The notes below the pieces were generated by a model. It worked only from the letters and a program-made list of their open reading frames with translations. It was not told the DNA's origin and did not search any database. 64,000 nucleotides of DNA from Phormidesmis sp963710175 (GTDB taxonomy: Bacteria > Cyanobacteriota > Cyanobacteriia > Phormidesmidales > Phormidesmidaceae): the NCBI GenBank assembly GCA_963710175.1, contig CAVPZC010000001.1, positions 744,001 through 808,000 on the forward strand, in the 5' to 3' direction. Position numbers and translations under genes: made by a program. This document shows, piece after piece, positions 1-8,657 of the stretch. The first letter of the stretch is position 1; each line of letters begins with the position of its first letter.

Positions 1-246
1 TTCCATGTCAGGCAGCCACAGCACCATCAGCGAAAAGCCGTAAAAGCCGTAGCAAACGTAGCTAATCCACTTGCGCCACATATAGCGCAACCGGGGATCT
101 TCAATCTGCTGGTCAATGAGGCGAGTTGCCCCCATGCGCAGCGCGGCAACGAGGGCAAACCCAACGACTGTAATGATCAGGTTATTACGGATATCGACAT
201 CAATCGGTGGGAGCGGAAGATTGATCGTCTCTTGAAGTAAAAGCAT
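1..246 (-). CDS. MscS-like mechanosensitive channel, N-terminal part (runs off the left edge)
   Basis: The first 82 codons of a minus-strand gene that continues beyond base 1, with ATG at 244-246. After a short polar N terminus there is one hydrophobic segment (about residues 24-38), then a basic stretch containing DPRLRYMWRKWISYVCYG, then a second hydrophobic segment. The spacing and the R-x-R-Y-x-W-x-K pattern before the second helix resemble MscS-family channels, which open under membrane tension to release solutes. The pore helix and beta domain lie outside the window, so this is a family-level inference from the N terminus alone. Confidence 0.55.
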   Translation of the reverse strand, partial: MLLLQETINLPLPPIDVDIRNNLIITVVGFALVAALRMGATRLIDQQIEDPRLRYMWRKWISYVCYGFYGFSLMVLWLPDME

Positions 247-411
247 TTAGACGACTTCATAATCAGTAACAGACATTTACTATGGTTACAAAGTTATGAA
301 GCTCAGTGTCAAAAAATTGTGGATTTTATATATCTAGATTGAGGACTGGTCTCAGGGTATTTACGCAAGAGTGTCTTACAAAGCACAATAGAGTCAGTCA
401 ATTGCGGATAC

Positions 412-750
412 ATGAGAAATACTAATGCCCGGTCCCTCGCGCTAGAGCAGCGCTTTCCTTATCTCTGTAAGGTGCTTTATTTCCCAGCTCAGCAGTCGGA
501 CAGCGATTACCAAGCGCCCACCAGCCAGCTCAGCTGGTATCTACGCAGCCCGCTAATGCCTCGGACAGGCGATGTCATTCCCTATGGCCAGTCTCTATTT
601 TCGGTGACAACCGTTGTCTTAGAAGATTGCTGCACCGCCGATGCCATTTTTAAGGTAGACCGGCAGGCAGGCCGTGTGGCCGACAGAGAGGAGATTCCTA
701 AGTGGCACGCTGTTATTTGGGTTAGTTTTTGGGGCATGAAGGCTATTTGA
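412..750 (+). CDS. Hypothetical protein, 112 aa
   Basis: An open frame of 112 residues with ATG at 412, convergent with the next minus-strand gene 16 bp downstream. I recognise no family. The protein is soluble, rich in aromatic residues and Cys, and reads like real protein (PLMPRTGDVIPYGQSLFSVT) without low complexity. There is no clear Shine-Dalgarno sequence before the ATG. It could be a genuine orphan gene or a chance frame; composition and the lack of overlap with another gene favour the former. Confidence 0.5.
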   Translation: MRNTNARSLALEQRFPYLCKVLYFPAQQSDSDYQAPTSQLSWYLRSPLMPRTGDVIPYGQSLFSVTTVVLEDCCTADAIFKVDRQAGRVADREEIPKWHAVIWVSFWGMKAI

Positions 751-766
751 AAAGAAAAAGGGGCGA

Positions 767-1261
767 TCACAGTAGCGGCTGGGCTACACTCTTTTGCCAT
801 AGCCAGATGCCGCCTGCACAGAGGGCGCTCGTCCACCAGATTGCAGCGGCTTCAGATTTGCCTGCTAGGACGTAGCCGCCGCCGATTAGGAGGAGTGCGA
901 TCGCCCCGCCCCCAGAAACGACCAGCATCAGCTTTACCGTCCGAGTGGCGGTATAAATTCGCTGAGCCATATCGTCGCCTGCACTCAGTACAATTGAATG
1001 CTGAACCGCATCCTGAAAAGATTTCACCTTGAGCGGATCGACCTGATAATAGGTACCTAGCTCTGCGTCCCGCAAAGTCGGATCAGAGTGTAGGCCAAAC
1101 TGTTTGGCCAAGGCAATCGATTCTTTCACCTGCCGCTTCGTCACCATCGGTCGAAACGCCTCGAACAGCGACTCGCGGTAAACCCCCGTCTGCGCCATGT
1201 CCAAAATTCGCCCGGTCAGCTCATTCATTGAGAGCTGCGCAGTCGTCAGATTATGGGTCAT
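767..1261 (-). CDS. Conserved-type membrane protein of unknown function, 164 aa
   Basis: A soluble N-terminal region of about 105 residues is followed by two adjacent hydrophobic helices (about 110-130 and 138-155) separated by GKSEAA, and a short polar tail. The N-terminal part (MNELTGRILDMAQTGVYRES, then RQVKESIALAKQFGLHS) looks like a small helical domain. No catalytic motif is visible. The layout suggests a membrane-tethered cytoplasmic domain. The ATG at 1261 gives the whole frame. It is separated from groEL2 upstream by a strong terminator. Confidence 0.7.
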   Translation of the reverse strand: MTHNLTTAQLSMNELTGRILDMAQTGVYRESLFEAFRPMVTKRQVKESIALAKQFGLHSDPTLRDAELGTYYQVDPLKVKSFQDAVQHSIVLSAGDDMAQRIYTATRTVKLMLVVSGGGAIALLLIGGGYVLAGKSEAAAIWWTSALCAGGIWLWQKSVAQPLL

Positions 1262-1395
1262 AGTCTTGCCTGCGATCGCGCCTGTCTACACGCTCAAACT
1301 AAATACGCGCTCAAACTAAATAGTACATTAGCACCATTTATCCAATCAGACACTCAACAGACACCAAAACCAGGCTATTGCCAAATCAAAAAGAC

Positions 1396-1440
1396 GTAAA
1401 AAATGAGGGGCAGCTCAAATGGCTATCCCTCATTTTTTAC
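1396..1440 (-). terminator. Intrinsic terminator downstream of groEL2
   Basis: A perfect 14-bp inverted repeat: GTAAAAAATGAGGG at 1396-1409 pairs with CCCTCATTTTTTAC at 1427-1440 around a 17-nt loop. Read on the minus strand, it lies 40 nt after the groEL2 stop and the stem is followed by the T-rich arm, as expected for Rho-independent termination. Confidence 0.8.
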
Positions 1441-1479
1441 TTTCTTTATCTACCGCTAGGTGAATAGCGCAATGGGCTA

Positions 1480-3159
1480 CTACATCATACCCATGCCGCC
1501 CATACCACCCATACCGCCCATGCCACCCATACCACCCATGCCGCCCATACCGCCCATGCCACCGTCGGGCATCGCTGCTTCGGGTTCGGGCTTCTCGACG
1601 ACTAGCACTTCAGTGGTCAGGACCATACTGGCTACTGAAGCTGCGTCTTGCAGAGCAGAGCGTACCACTTTTGCTGGGTCTACAATGCCGCTAGCCATCA
1701 GATCTTCGTACTGATCGGTCAGTGCGTTGTAGCCGTGGTTAAAGTCCATGGCTTTGACTTTTTCGACCACGACTGCGCCTTCTGCGCCAGCGTTATCGGC
1801 GATCTGTCGGAGAGGTGCTTCTAAAGCTCTCATCACAATGTCTACCCCAGTTCTCTCCTCATCGGAGACAGAGGCTTTGAGAGACTCCAGATTTTGAGCC
1901 AAGTGTAGCAGTGTCGCGCCGCCACCGGGCACAATTCCTTCTTCTACAGCCGCTTTGGTTGCACTGAGCGCGTCTTCAATCCGCAGCTTGCGGTTTTTTA
2001 GCTCGGTTTCAGTTGCTGCGCCCACTTTGATGACCGCTACGCCGCCTGCCAGTTTTGCTAGTCGCTCAGCTAGCTTTTCCTTGTCATAGTCAGAGTCAGT
2101 CAGCGACAGCTCTTTACGAATTTGCTCGATGCGCTTGTCAATATCAGCCTTGTTGCCATTCTCAGAGACAATCGTCGTTGTGTCTTTAGTGATATTGATT
2201 TTGCTGGCGACACCCAACATCCCTAAGTCAGCGCCTTCTAAGCTGAGGCCTACTTCCTCAGAGATCACCTGCCCGCCCGTGAGGACGGCGATATCGGCAA
2301 GTAGCGCTTTGCGGCGCTCACCGAAGCCAGGCGACTTGATCGAAGCCACATTGAGAACGCCGCGTGCTTTGTTGACAACTAAGGTTGCCAGAGCTTCGCC
2401 TTCTACGTCTTCAGCGATAATTAACAGCGGCTGCCCTGAGCGAGTAACCTGCTCTAGCACAGGCACTAGATCCTGCACAGCGCTGACTTTTTTATCGACG
2501 ATCAGCACCCGAGCGTTCTCCAGTTCGACGATCATGCGCTCTTGATCGGTGACGAAGTAGGGCGACATATAGCCCCGATCAATCTGCATCCCCTCGACAA
2601 CATCCAGCTCAGTTTCTAAAGACTTAGATTCTTCGACGGTGATGACGCCATCTTTGGTCACTTTCTCCATAGCTTGAGCAACCATGTTGCCGACTAAGTC
2701 GTCATTGCCCGAGGAAACAGCTGCTACCTGGGCAATTTCGCTGCTCTCTACCGGTTTGGCCGCTGCTGCAATGTCGGATACCAGCTGAGCGACTGCTTTT
2801 TCAATGCCGCGTCGCAAGCTGACGGGGTTGGCACCCGCCGCTACGTTCTTCAGACCTTCTCGGATGAGTGCTTGAGCTAACACGGTTGCAGTCGTCGTGC
2901 CGTCACCTGCTAGATCCTTTGTTTTAGAAGCGACTTCTTGAATCAGGCGGGCCCCTGTATTTTCATAGGGGTCTTCTAGCTCTATTTCTTTGGCGATTGT
3001 GATACCGTCGTTGACAATTTGGGGGGCCCCAAACTTCTTTTCGAGAACGACGTTGAGACCCTTGGGACCCATAGTGATCTTGACTGCATCTGCTAGGGCA
3101 TTAACGCCGCGCTCAAGCGCTTGGCGCGACTTTTCATCAAATAATACTAATTTCGCCAT
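1480..3159 (-). CDS. groEL2: Chaperonin GroEL, second-copy type (559 aa)
   Basis: A 60-kDa chaperonin that folds proteins in an ATP-driven double ring in the cytosol. The full family length is present, including the ATP-binding signature AGDGTTTATVLAQ near residue 87 and the C-terminal Gly-Gly-Met tail (eight GGM repeats, then GMM). The start is placed at ATG 3157-3159, giving MAKLVLFDEKSRQALERG; the upstream in-frame Met at 3189 would add residues absent from the family and would run into the operator. No groES lies upstream, so this is the monocistronic GroEL that many cyanobacteria carry besides groESL. Control by HrcA is indicated by the CIRCE element just upstream. Confidence 0.97.
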   Translation of the reverse strand: MAKLVLFDEKSRQALERGVNALADAVKITMGPKGLNVVLEKKFGAPQIVNDGITIAKEIELEDPYENTGARLIQEVASKTKDLAGDGTTTATVLAQALIREGLKNVAAGANPVSLRRGIEKAVAQLVSDIAAAAKPVESSEIAQVAAVSSGNDDLVGNMVAQAMEKVTKDGVITVEESKSLETELDVVEGMQIDRGYMSPYFVTDQERMIVELENARVLIVDKKVSAVQDLVPVLEQVTRSGQPLLIIAEDVEGEALATLVVNKARGVLNVASIKSPGFGERRKALLADIAVLTGGQVISEEVGLSLEGADLGMLGVASKINITKDTTTIVSENGNKADIDKRIEQIRKELSLTDSDYDKEKLAERLAKLAGGVAVIKVGAATETELKNRKLRIEDALSATKAAVEEGIVPGGGATLLHLAQNLESLKASVSDEERTGVDIVMRALEAPLRQIADNAGAEGAVVVEKVKAMDFNHGYNALTDQYEDLMASGIVDPAKVVRSALQDAASVASMVLTTEVLVVEKPEPEAAMPDGGMGGMGGMGGMGGMGGMGGMGGMGMM

Positions 3160-3192
3160 ATGCCTGTGGTTACGAATTCTCCATTCCAAAAT

Positions 3193-3219
3193 TTAGCACT
3201 CGGTAGCTGAGAGTGCTAA
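3193..3219 (-). promoter_or_regulatory. CIRCE operator (HrcA-binding site) of groEL2
   Basis: TTAGCACTC at 3193-3201, nine bases, then GAGTGCTAA at 3211-3219. This matches the CIRCE consensus exactly, with the canonical 9-bp spacer. It ends 34 bp upstream of the groEL2 ATG. HrcA repression relieved by heat is established for this element in cyanobacteria and other bacteria. Confidence 0.95.
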
Positions 3220-3393
3220 TCTACATCCTAATTTATCGGGAAAAGGTTGGGGCTAAAAGTCGCAATAACCGATCCTTTTTTATTTTTTTGCTTAGCTCCT
3301 ATCACGATTCATCTTGATTTTGAGGCTGGTGGCTAGGCTGAGGTGCTCTGTAGGGGATGTCTAGACCGGCCAAAAATTACTGAATGTCATAAG

Positions 3394-3435
3394 CAAAAGG
3401 GGCGTCAGCTGGATAAGCTAACGCCCCTTTTTGTT
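3394..3435 (-). terminator. Intrinsic terminator of the rhodanese-like gene
   Basis: AAAAGGGGCGT at 3395-3405 pairs with ACGCCCCTTTT at 3421-3431, with an inner AGCT/AGCT extension and a T run on each strand. It lies about 50 nt past the stop of the minus-strand gene ending at 3482 and upstream of the groEL2 promoter, so it insulates the two units. Confidence 0.8.
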
Positions 3436-3481
3436 TAAGCTATTGGCTACCTGTAGCCGTTGGCCGTCTGACAGTAAAGAC

Positions 3482-3967
3482 CTAGAGAGATGCTCGGCCC
3501 TCTATTTTGCCGCCGATAGCTTTCCATGCCGGTAGACCGCCCTGAATAGCGCTGACTCGGGTGAATCCGGCTGTGTTCAGGTGGGTGACGGCTGCTGCTG
3601 TCTCCTCATCGGATTCGCTGTAGATATACAGATCGCGCTCGGGCTCAAAGGACTGCTTGGCGAGCTCAGTCAAGTCAGACATGGGCATTGCCATAGCGCC
3701 CATGATGCGCTCTTGGTTGAAGGCGTTGCGATCGCGCACGTCTATGATCGACAGCGCTGGCTCTCCCCACTCCAATCGAGCCTTCAGCTCAGATGGTGAA
3801 GAGACTGCGTCAAAGTCAGTTGGCACAGGGGTTGCTTTCCCAACTGTCTTCTGAGCTTTGCTAACCGCGTTGAGAACTTGATTCTCCTTGTCATCTGCCT
3901 TATCTATCAGATTGCCAGCGGCGTCTTTGCCCTCTTCGAAAGTTTGCCCTGATGTCTCAGTTTCCAT
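3482..3967 (-). CDS. Rhodanese-homology domain protein lacking the catalytic Cys (161 aa)
   Basis: Residues 1-50 form a charged, probably disordered leader. Residues 55-155 form a rhodanese-like domain: SIIDVRDRNAFNQERIMGAM is the usual strand and loop, and GGLPAWKAIGGKIEG the C-terminal signature. The active-site loop, normally C-R-x-G-x-R, reads YSESDEETAAA, so the catalytic Cys is Ser or Glu and the basic residues are acidic. Sulfur transfer is therefore unlikely; a binding or regulatory role is more plausible. GAGGA precedes the ATG at 3967. The gene ends at its own terminator. Confidence 0.85.
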   Translation of the reverse strand: METETSGQTFEEGKDAAGNLIDKADDKENQVLNAVSKAQKTVGKATPVPTDFDAVSSPSELKARLEWGEPALSIIDVRDRNAFNQERIMGAMAMPMSDLTELAKQSFEPERDLYIYSESDEETAAAVTHLNTAGFTRVSAIQGGLPAWKAIGGKIEGRASL

Positions 3968-4097
3968 AGGTTGTTATCCTCTTTGTAAAAATGTGTACTG
4001 CGGCTGTCTCTAAACAAAACAGCTAAATATGGATGGTTCGCCCTACTACTGCCCTACTACTACAAGTCTGCGCGGCAGCAGACAACCTCCACCTCGT

Positions 4098-4421
4098 CTA
4101 GCCGCTCGCAGAGCCAGACTGAATCGGCTGAGTTGGAATGGCTTCGATTTGACCAGTCTCGGTTTTGGTAATGTCAACCGAGGCAGCTTCAGTTTTGCTT
4201 GAGCCAGCTTCCGCTTTGGAATCTACGTCGAGTTCGTAACGATGCTGATCGCGCCGGTGCAAATCTTCAGCAACCGACAGAGGCTTGCCCGGCTTAATAT
4301 CTAGACCAGCTCGCATACCCAACTCTTCTGTATCTACTTCAGGATCGGGCGATACGTTGCCTGCATAGGCGCTCTTGTTATCCAGCGCGGCCTGCTTGCT
4401 TGTACTGTCTGTATTTTCCAT
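4098..4421 (-). CDS. Small acidic hydrophilic protein, DUF6335-like (107 aa)
   Basis: The frame is open upstream to 4724, but only the part from ATG 4419-4421 (MENTDSTSKQAALDNKSAYA) looks like normal protein, and AGAGGT lies just before that ATG. The upstream part reads as intergenic AT-rich DNA. The protein is polar, without helices for membranes. Its middle, LHRRDQHRYELDVDSK, recalls the R-D-x-R-W-E-L-D-P-x-S motif of DUF6335, a family of small cyanobacterial proteins of unknown function. The last 40 residues are rich in Thr, Glu and Ser. Family assignment is tentative. Confidence 0.6.
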   Translation of the reverse strand: MENTDSTSKQAALDNKSAYAGNVSPDPEVDTEELGMRAGLDIKPGKPLSVAEDLHRRDQHRYELDVDSKAEAGSSKTEAASVDITKTETGQIEAIPTQPIQSGSASG

Positions 4422-4705
4422 AAAACCTCTACCTTTTGAGTAAACTGCTTTCGTCCAAGTCAAATACTGATAAGTCAAATACTGAATTGAGCACTGAACG
4501 GAAGTAGCCAAAAGCGAAACGCTTACTGTCAATAATTTAGACAGCTGAACTTCGCAATTGTTAACAAAGTAAAGAATAATCAGGCAGATAGCCTCTATAA
4601 AGAGATAGAAGTGCGCGCTCTCATAAGAGGCAATCCCTCTCTCATGGGATTTAGTAAAGTGAAAACAAGCTCTGTCATTTGGCAGCTTGAGATGGGAAAA
4701 AGCGA

Positions 4706-4774
4706 TGCCTGCACTACACCTCAAAGAGTGCCTGCACTACATCTCAAAGAGTGCCTGCACTACATCTCAAAGAG
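4706..4774. repeat. Three tandem copies of a 23-bp unit
   Basis: Units at 4706-4728, 4729-4751 and 4752-4774 follow TGCCTGCACTACAYCTCAAA plus GAG. Copies two and three are identical and the first differs by one base. The array sits between two divergent genes, 124 bp upstream of the SDR start, so it lies in shared promoter space. Confidence 0.85.
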
Positions 4775-4897
4775 GAGGCTAACCCTTTATACTGCATAAG
4801 GCATCTTCTCCAAAACGGAGATATGACCCCATTTTCTGCTGTTTTGACTTCCACTGTCTCAATTTGCCACCATCTCAATTTGAAGGATCACACGTGT

Positions 4898-5701
4898 ATG
4901 CGCGGGCTGAAAGATAAAAATGTATTAATCACTGGCGCTAGTAGCGGTATCGGCCAGGCGATCGCCGTCCGATTTGCAGCAGAAGGGGCCCATGTCGCGG
5001 TGAACTACTACAAAGGTGAAGAAGAAGCCGACAGGACGATTGAGCAGATGAGAGCGGCGAGCGAGGCAGCGGGTATCAGCGGTCTAAAGGACATGACGGT
5101 ACAGGCCGATGTCTCCAAAGAAGAGGACGTTACCGCCATGTTCGAGCAGGTGATCTCTACCTTTGGCGGGCTAGATATCTTAATCAACAACGCTGGGATG
5201 CAGATTCAGGGCGCTTCCCACGAAATCCCGCTGGAGAAGTTTGACAAGATGATCGATATCAATATGAGAGGGGCCTATCTATGTGCGCGGCAGGCGATCG
5301 CTCACTTTCTCTCTGTTGACCAGCCGGGCGTCATCATTAACGACTCCAGCGTTCACGAGCTGATTCCGCGCCCGCAGTATGTGGGCTACACCATGAGCAA
5401 GTCAGGTATGCGAGGGATGACCCGCACGCTGGCGTTAGAGTACGCTCGCAACAATATTCGCATCAACTCCTTTGCCCCAGGCGCAACCCTGACCCCGATC
5501 AATCCGTGGAAGGATGACCCGCAAAAAAAGGCGGACATTGAGAGCCACATTCCGATGGGCCGCTCCGGTACTCCTGAGGAAATGGCCGCTGTTTCCGCCT
5601 TCTTAGCCTCTGATGACGCTGCCTACATCACTGGTCAGACCCTCTTTGTCGATGGGGGCCTCACGCTCTATCCATCCTTCCGCACGCCCTGGACCGGCTG
5701 A
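4898..5701 (+). CDS. SDR-family oxidoreductase, glucose 1-dehydrogenase-like (267 aa)
   Basis: A classical short-chain dehydrogenase/reductase, NAD(P)-dependent and cytosolic. The cofactor motif TGASSGIG is at residues 12-19, NNAG follows DILI, the catalytic Ser lies in INDSSVHE and the Tyr/Lys pair in YTMSKSG. The end of the protein, ITGQTLFVDGGLTLYPSF, is typical of glucose 1-dehydrogenase-like members. The start is ATG 4898, preceded by AAGGA at 4883-4887; the longer frame from 4751 has no family match. The substrate cannot be told from sequence. It is divergent from the DUF6335-like gene, with a triple 23-bp repeat between them. Confidence 0.9.
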   Translation: MRGLKDKNVLITGASSGIGQAIAVRFAAEGAHVAVNYYKGEEEADRTIEQMRAASEAAGISGLKDMTVQADVSKEEDVTAMFEQVISTFGGLDILINNAGMQIQGASHEIPLEKFDKMIDINMRGAYLCARQAIAHFLSVDQPGVIINDSSVHELIPRPQYVGYTMSKSGMRGMTRTLALEYARNNIRINSFAPGATLTPINPWKDDPQKKADIESHIPMGRSGTPEEMAAVSAFLASDDAAYITGQTLFVDGGLTLYPSFRTPWTG

Positions 5702-5807
5702 TGATTTCTCCTGAAATCTGCTTTAGGGACGATAGATAACGGCTCGCCCTTCTCCAAAATGAAGGAAATTTCACTGCCTCGGCAGATTTTAATCCGCCGG
5801 TAGACCT

Positions 5808-6260
5808 ATGCTGAGATCATGGATGGTAATTGGGGGAGCGACGCTGGCGGTTGCTCTGCTATCAAACATTATTAGACCCAAAGATATTAAGTGGTTCAGG
5901 CGGCTTCAGCGCCCTAGCTGGCTGACGTTTGAAAAGCTGATTCCGGTGATTTGGACCACTGTCTTTGTCTGCGGGGCGTGGTCTGCTTATATCGTTTGGG
6001 AGCAAACTCAGTCGTGGGCTTGGATGACTGGTTACCTGCTGTTAGAGGTTGTCACGGCTAGCTTCACTCCGGTTTTGCTCTGGTCTCATAGCCTAAAAGC
6101 CGCCACCTATATAGGGGGTGCCGGGTTTGTGGTTGCTCTATTGCTGGCCCTTGGCGTCTCTCAAATCTCAGTGTGGGCGGGGCTGCTGCTGATTCCCTAT
6201 CTGCTGTGGAGCCCGATTGGGACCTACACCACCTGGGAGATGGATCGATTAAATAATTAG
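5808..6260 (+). CDS. TspO/MBR-family membrane protein (150 aa)
   Basis: Five hydrophobic helices fill the protein. RLQRPSWLTFEKLIPVIWT matches the Pro/Trp-rich first loop of tryptophan-rich sensory proteins, and LLLIPYLLWSPIGTY matches the family's fifth helix. TspO proteins bind tetrapyrroles, and in photosynthetic bacteria they affect pigment and stress responses. The protein is somewhat divergent from canonical TspO and could be a cyanobacteria-specific subfamily. It lies 106 bp after the SDR gene on the same strand. Confidence 0.8.
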   Translation: MLRSWMVIGGATLAVALLSNIIRPKDIKWFRRLQRPSWLTFEKLIPVIWTTVFVCGAWSAYIVWEQTQSWAWMTGYLLLEVVTASFTPVLLWSHSLKAATYIGGAGFVVALLLALGVSQISVWAGLLLIPYLLWSPIGTYTTWEMDRLNN

Positions 6261-6280
6261 GACAATCAGCGTCGAGAGGG

Positions 6281-7897
6281 CTAGGGCTGAGGGGTTAGAT
6301 CGGTTGCAGTATCTGGGTTAAGCGCAATCGGGCCGAGGTCGTATGTGCTCCATTCGCCCTGGTAGCGCTCGGCAACGAGCGGTTGCAGCTCAAACTGAGG
6401 CGTCTCTCCCTCAAACCGGATGTTTACTCGCAGCGCTGAGTAGGGGCGACGGGTCTGGTGACCGTGGCCAGCGCGACCGATAAACAGATGACATCTGGCG
6501 ACTGGCTGGCCGTGCTCTTCTAAAACTGGGCCCTCTTTGCGCTGCCGCCGTAGGCTAAAGCCGCTACCCCCACAGACTACCCAGGGAATCAGGCGATCGC
6601 CGTGCCCAGTCTCTTCGGTACGCAAATATTCAAAGCAGTGAGCATGTCCGCTCAGCACCAGATCGACCAGCGGGCGATCTGACGACTTGGGCAAGGGTTC
6701 GATGGCCGCCTGCACCTGATTGAGCACATGGCGCAGATGCGTTCTCACCGCTAGCGTTTGGCCCTGAAACCACTTGGTGCTTTCAGTTACATAAGGCGGA
6801 TGGTGAAAATAGAGCACCCGGCCCCTGGCGCTCTGGTCTTGCCAGGAGGCAATTAGCCGATCTCGCAGCCAGTCGAGCTGTTCGGTGTCGAGGGTGTCGT
6901 CTGCCTGGTCAACGGTAAGCTGCTTGTCAATGTCCCACAGCTGTTCTTCAATTTGTTCGACTTTGCCATAGATATGGGTAGCCCGCTCAGCTTGCTCTGG
7001 TACGTCTACGTTGAGTTCGTCTGATTCCGCTAGGAGCAATTGCATCCGCTCTTCGAGCTGATCGCGAAACGCCTCAATTTTTTCTCTCTGCTCCCGGCCT
7101 TCATCGGTCTGAGGCAAAGGCTGAGGCGCGTTGAAGGTATTGCTATCGAGCGCAAAAAAATCAATGCCGCCCCGGCGAAACGTGTAGTAGCGATTGGGCA
7201 GCCGGGTAAACTCGCCGGGAACATAGTTCAAGCATCGGCCTGTCTTTGTGGTGGCCGTGTAGTGCTGCTGCAACCGGGCCGCTAGCTGGTCATCGCTCAG
7301 GGGCTGCAAATAGTCTATAAACGCTTTAGAAAATCCCTCCCCTTGAAAAGAGCCATGCCAGCCCACGTCTAAATTGATCCGCCGCCGCAGCAGCCTGCGA
7401 ACCGGCGAAAAGGCTTTGCTCAGCAGCCCGGTCAGCAGCGGCAGGTCATAATAGTCGTGATTGCCCAATACGGGCAGAAAAGGCAGCTTGAACGTCATTT
7501 TATCAAAGCGCACTTTGTGGGGCTTTTCTCCGCCCACAATAAACTCGCGGTAAGGCTTGATAAAGTTGTCGGGGTACTGCTCGCTAGACCCAGCTAAATA
7601 GACGACGTCGCCCGTGTGCAAAATAAACTCGCACTCGGGCAGATGCTCTAGCAGCCGTTCGGTGATGCGGCGCTGGGGCAGATCGCGCACATGCCGACTG
7701 GTGCCACTGTCGCCGATCACTAAAAAAGAAAATCCGTCGCGGCTGAGTGCTTCATCGCTATGAGTTTCATCGCTGGCGGCAATCTTTAATTGCGTCTGGT
7801 CAATGTTTTGCTCTGCCAGGAGCGGATGCTGCCAGCGCACCCGCTGATTCATCCGAGCAATTTTGGTGGCGATTGTCGAATCGGATACAAACCTCAT
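6281..7897 (-). CDS. Calcineurin-like metallophosphoesterase (538 aa)
   Basis: The metal-binding motifs of the superfamily appear in order: VIGDSGT (about residue 56), LHTGDVVYL (about 96), LGNHDYYD (about 150), YFHHPPY (about 364) and LSGHAHCFEY (about 415). A coiled-coil-like insert of roughly 90 residues rich in Glu and Gln lies between the GNHD and HHPP motifs and is unusual for small phosphoesterases. No signal peptide is visible, so it is probably cytosolic. The substrate is unknown; the family includes phosphatases and nucleases. It is convergent with the TspO gene, with 20 bp between stops. Confidence 0.88.
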   Translation of the reverse strand: MRFVSDSTIATKIARMNQRVRWQHPLLAEQNIDQTQLKIAASDETHSDEALSRDGFSFLVIGDSGTSRHVRDLPQRRITERLLEHLPECEFILHTGDVVYLAGSSEQYPDNFIKPYREFIVGGEKPHKVRFDKMTFKLPFLPVLGNHDYYDLPLLTGLLSKAFSPVRRLLRRRINLDVGWHGSFQGEGFSKAFIDYLQPLSDDQLAARLQQHYTATTKTGRCLNYVPGEFTRLPNRYYTFRRGGIDFFALDSNTFNAPQPLPQTDEGREQREKIEAFRDQLEERMQLLLAESDELNVDVPEQAERATHIYGKVEQIEEQLWDIDKQLTVDQADDTLDTEQLDWLRDRLIASWQDQSARGRVLYFHHPPYVTESTKWFQGQTLAVRTHLRHVLNQVQAAIEPLPKSSDRPLVDLVLSGHAHCFEYLRTEETGHGDRLIPWVVCGGSGFSLRRQRKEGPVLEEHGQPVARCHLFIGRAGHGHQTRRPYSALRVNIRFEGETPQFELQPLVAERYQGEWSTYDLGPIALNPDTATDLTPQP

Positions 7898-8321
7898 AAG
7901 TACCTTGCTATCAATACAGTCGCGAGCGATCGCAGCCTAACAGAAAATGCTGTTCTCTCACTAGTTTAATAGGCGATCACCCTAGCGCCTATGCAATCGA
8001 GCGAAGCCTCTAGTGAATCCTGAAGTAAATCCTTTAAGTAAATCCCAAGTAAATCCTAAGAGGTACGACTTGCCCAGTCAGCACGGGTAATCATCCGCCT
8101 TTCGTTGTGGCTAGTTTTATAGCAGCTTGTATCCCCTGGTAGAGTCTCTTTATCGACCGCTTTTATATTGTTATACAGACACTCTACCAAAGCTGACCAG
8201 CTCTCTAGAGTTCATTGCAAAAGCGTTTGGCGCTTTGCTTTGAGAGTGAATTTATCCGTAAAGCTGTGATTAGCGGCAGAGTGTAATCAACCCACGTTTA
8301 GCAAGTGAAAGGAGACCGTCA
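7898..8321. other. Intergenic region with short repeats and an inverted repeat
   Basis: No gene is seen in these 424 bp between the divergent phosphoesterase and 62-aa genes. It holds three copies of AAGTAAATCC (8023-8032, 8036-8045, 8047-8056) and an inverted repeat GGTAGAGT/ACTCTACC (8138-8145 and 8181-8188) around an AT-rich 35-nt loop. The promoters of both flanking genes must lie here. Confidence 0.6.
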
Positions 8322-8510
8322 ATGGCTACCGAAGATAAAAACAAAGATGTCGAACTAGAGACCAGCGGCAAACAAAGTACCCTTGAGGGGAAAACCCGCA
8401 AAACTGGCCAGGGGTCCAATACGGATACTCGCCCCGGCGCTGAAGCAGAAGCTCCTGGTAACGACGGCAACGTCGCTGGGGCACCTAACCAGGGCACCGA
8501 AGCCCGCTAA
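8322..8510 (+). CDS. Small hydrophilic, probably disordered protein (62 aa)
   Basis: A strong ribosome binding site (AAAGGAG at 8309-8315) precedes ATG 8322. The protein has almost no hydrophobic residues; it is rich in Gly, Lys, Glu, Thr and Asn (MATEDKNKDVELETSGKQ and so on), resembling small stress-induced hydrophilins by composition only. No domain is recognised. The next gene downstream encodes a stress-type SDR, which fits a stress role, but that is inference from context. Confidence 0.8.
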   Translation: MATEDKNKDVELETSGKQSTLEGKTRKTGQGSNTDTRPGAEAEAPGNDGNVAGAPNQGTEAR

Positions 8511-8657
8511 ATCTGCCAACGTCTTATAGCAGACCAAATCACTGAGCCAGATAGCCAATTCCGACCCGGGCTATCTGGCCCTAGACAGAGGCCAGCAGAG
8601 TTTATTCTGCCATCTCTGTGAGTCTGGACATTCATTAAATTCAACCGCGTATTCCCC

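Noticed and set aside
4424..4724. Extension of the DUF6335-like frame upstream, including a hydrophobic stretch.
   Set aside because: The sequence is AT-rich and intergenic in character; the ribosome binding site and protein-like composition begin only at ATG 4421.
5714..5789. Inverted repeat AAATCTGC/GCAGATTT after the first SDR gene.
   Set aside because: The arms are 8 bp with a 60-bp spacer, and no T run follows the second arm in a way that fits a terminator. It could be chance.
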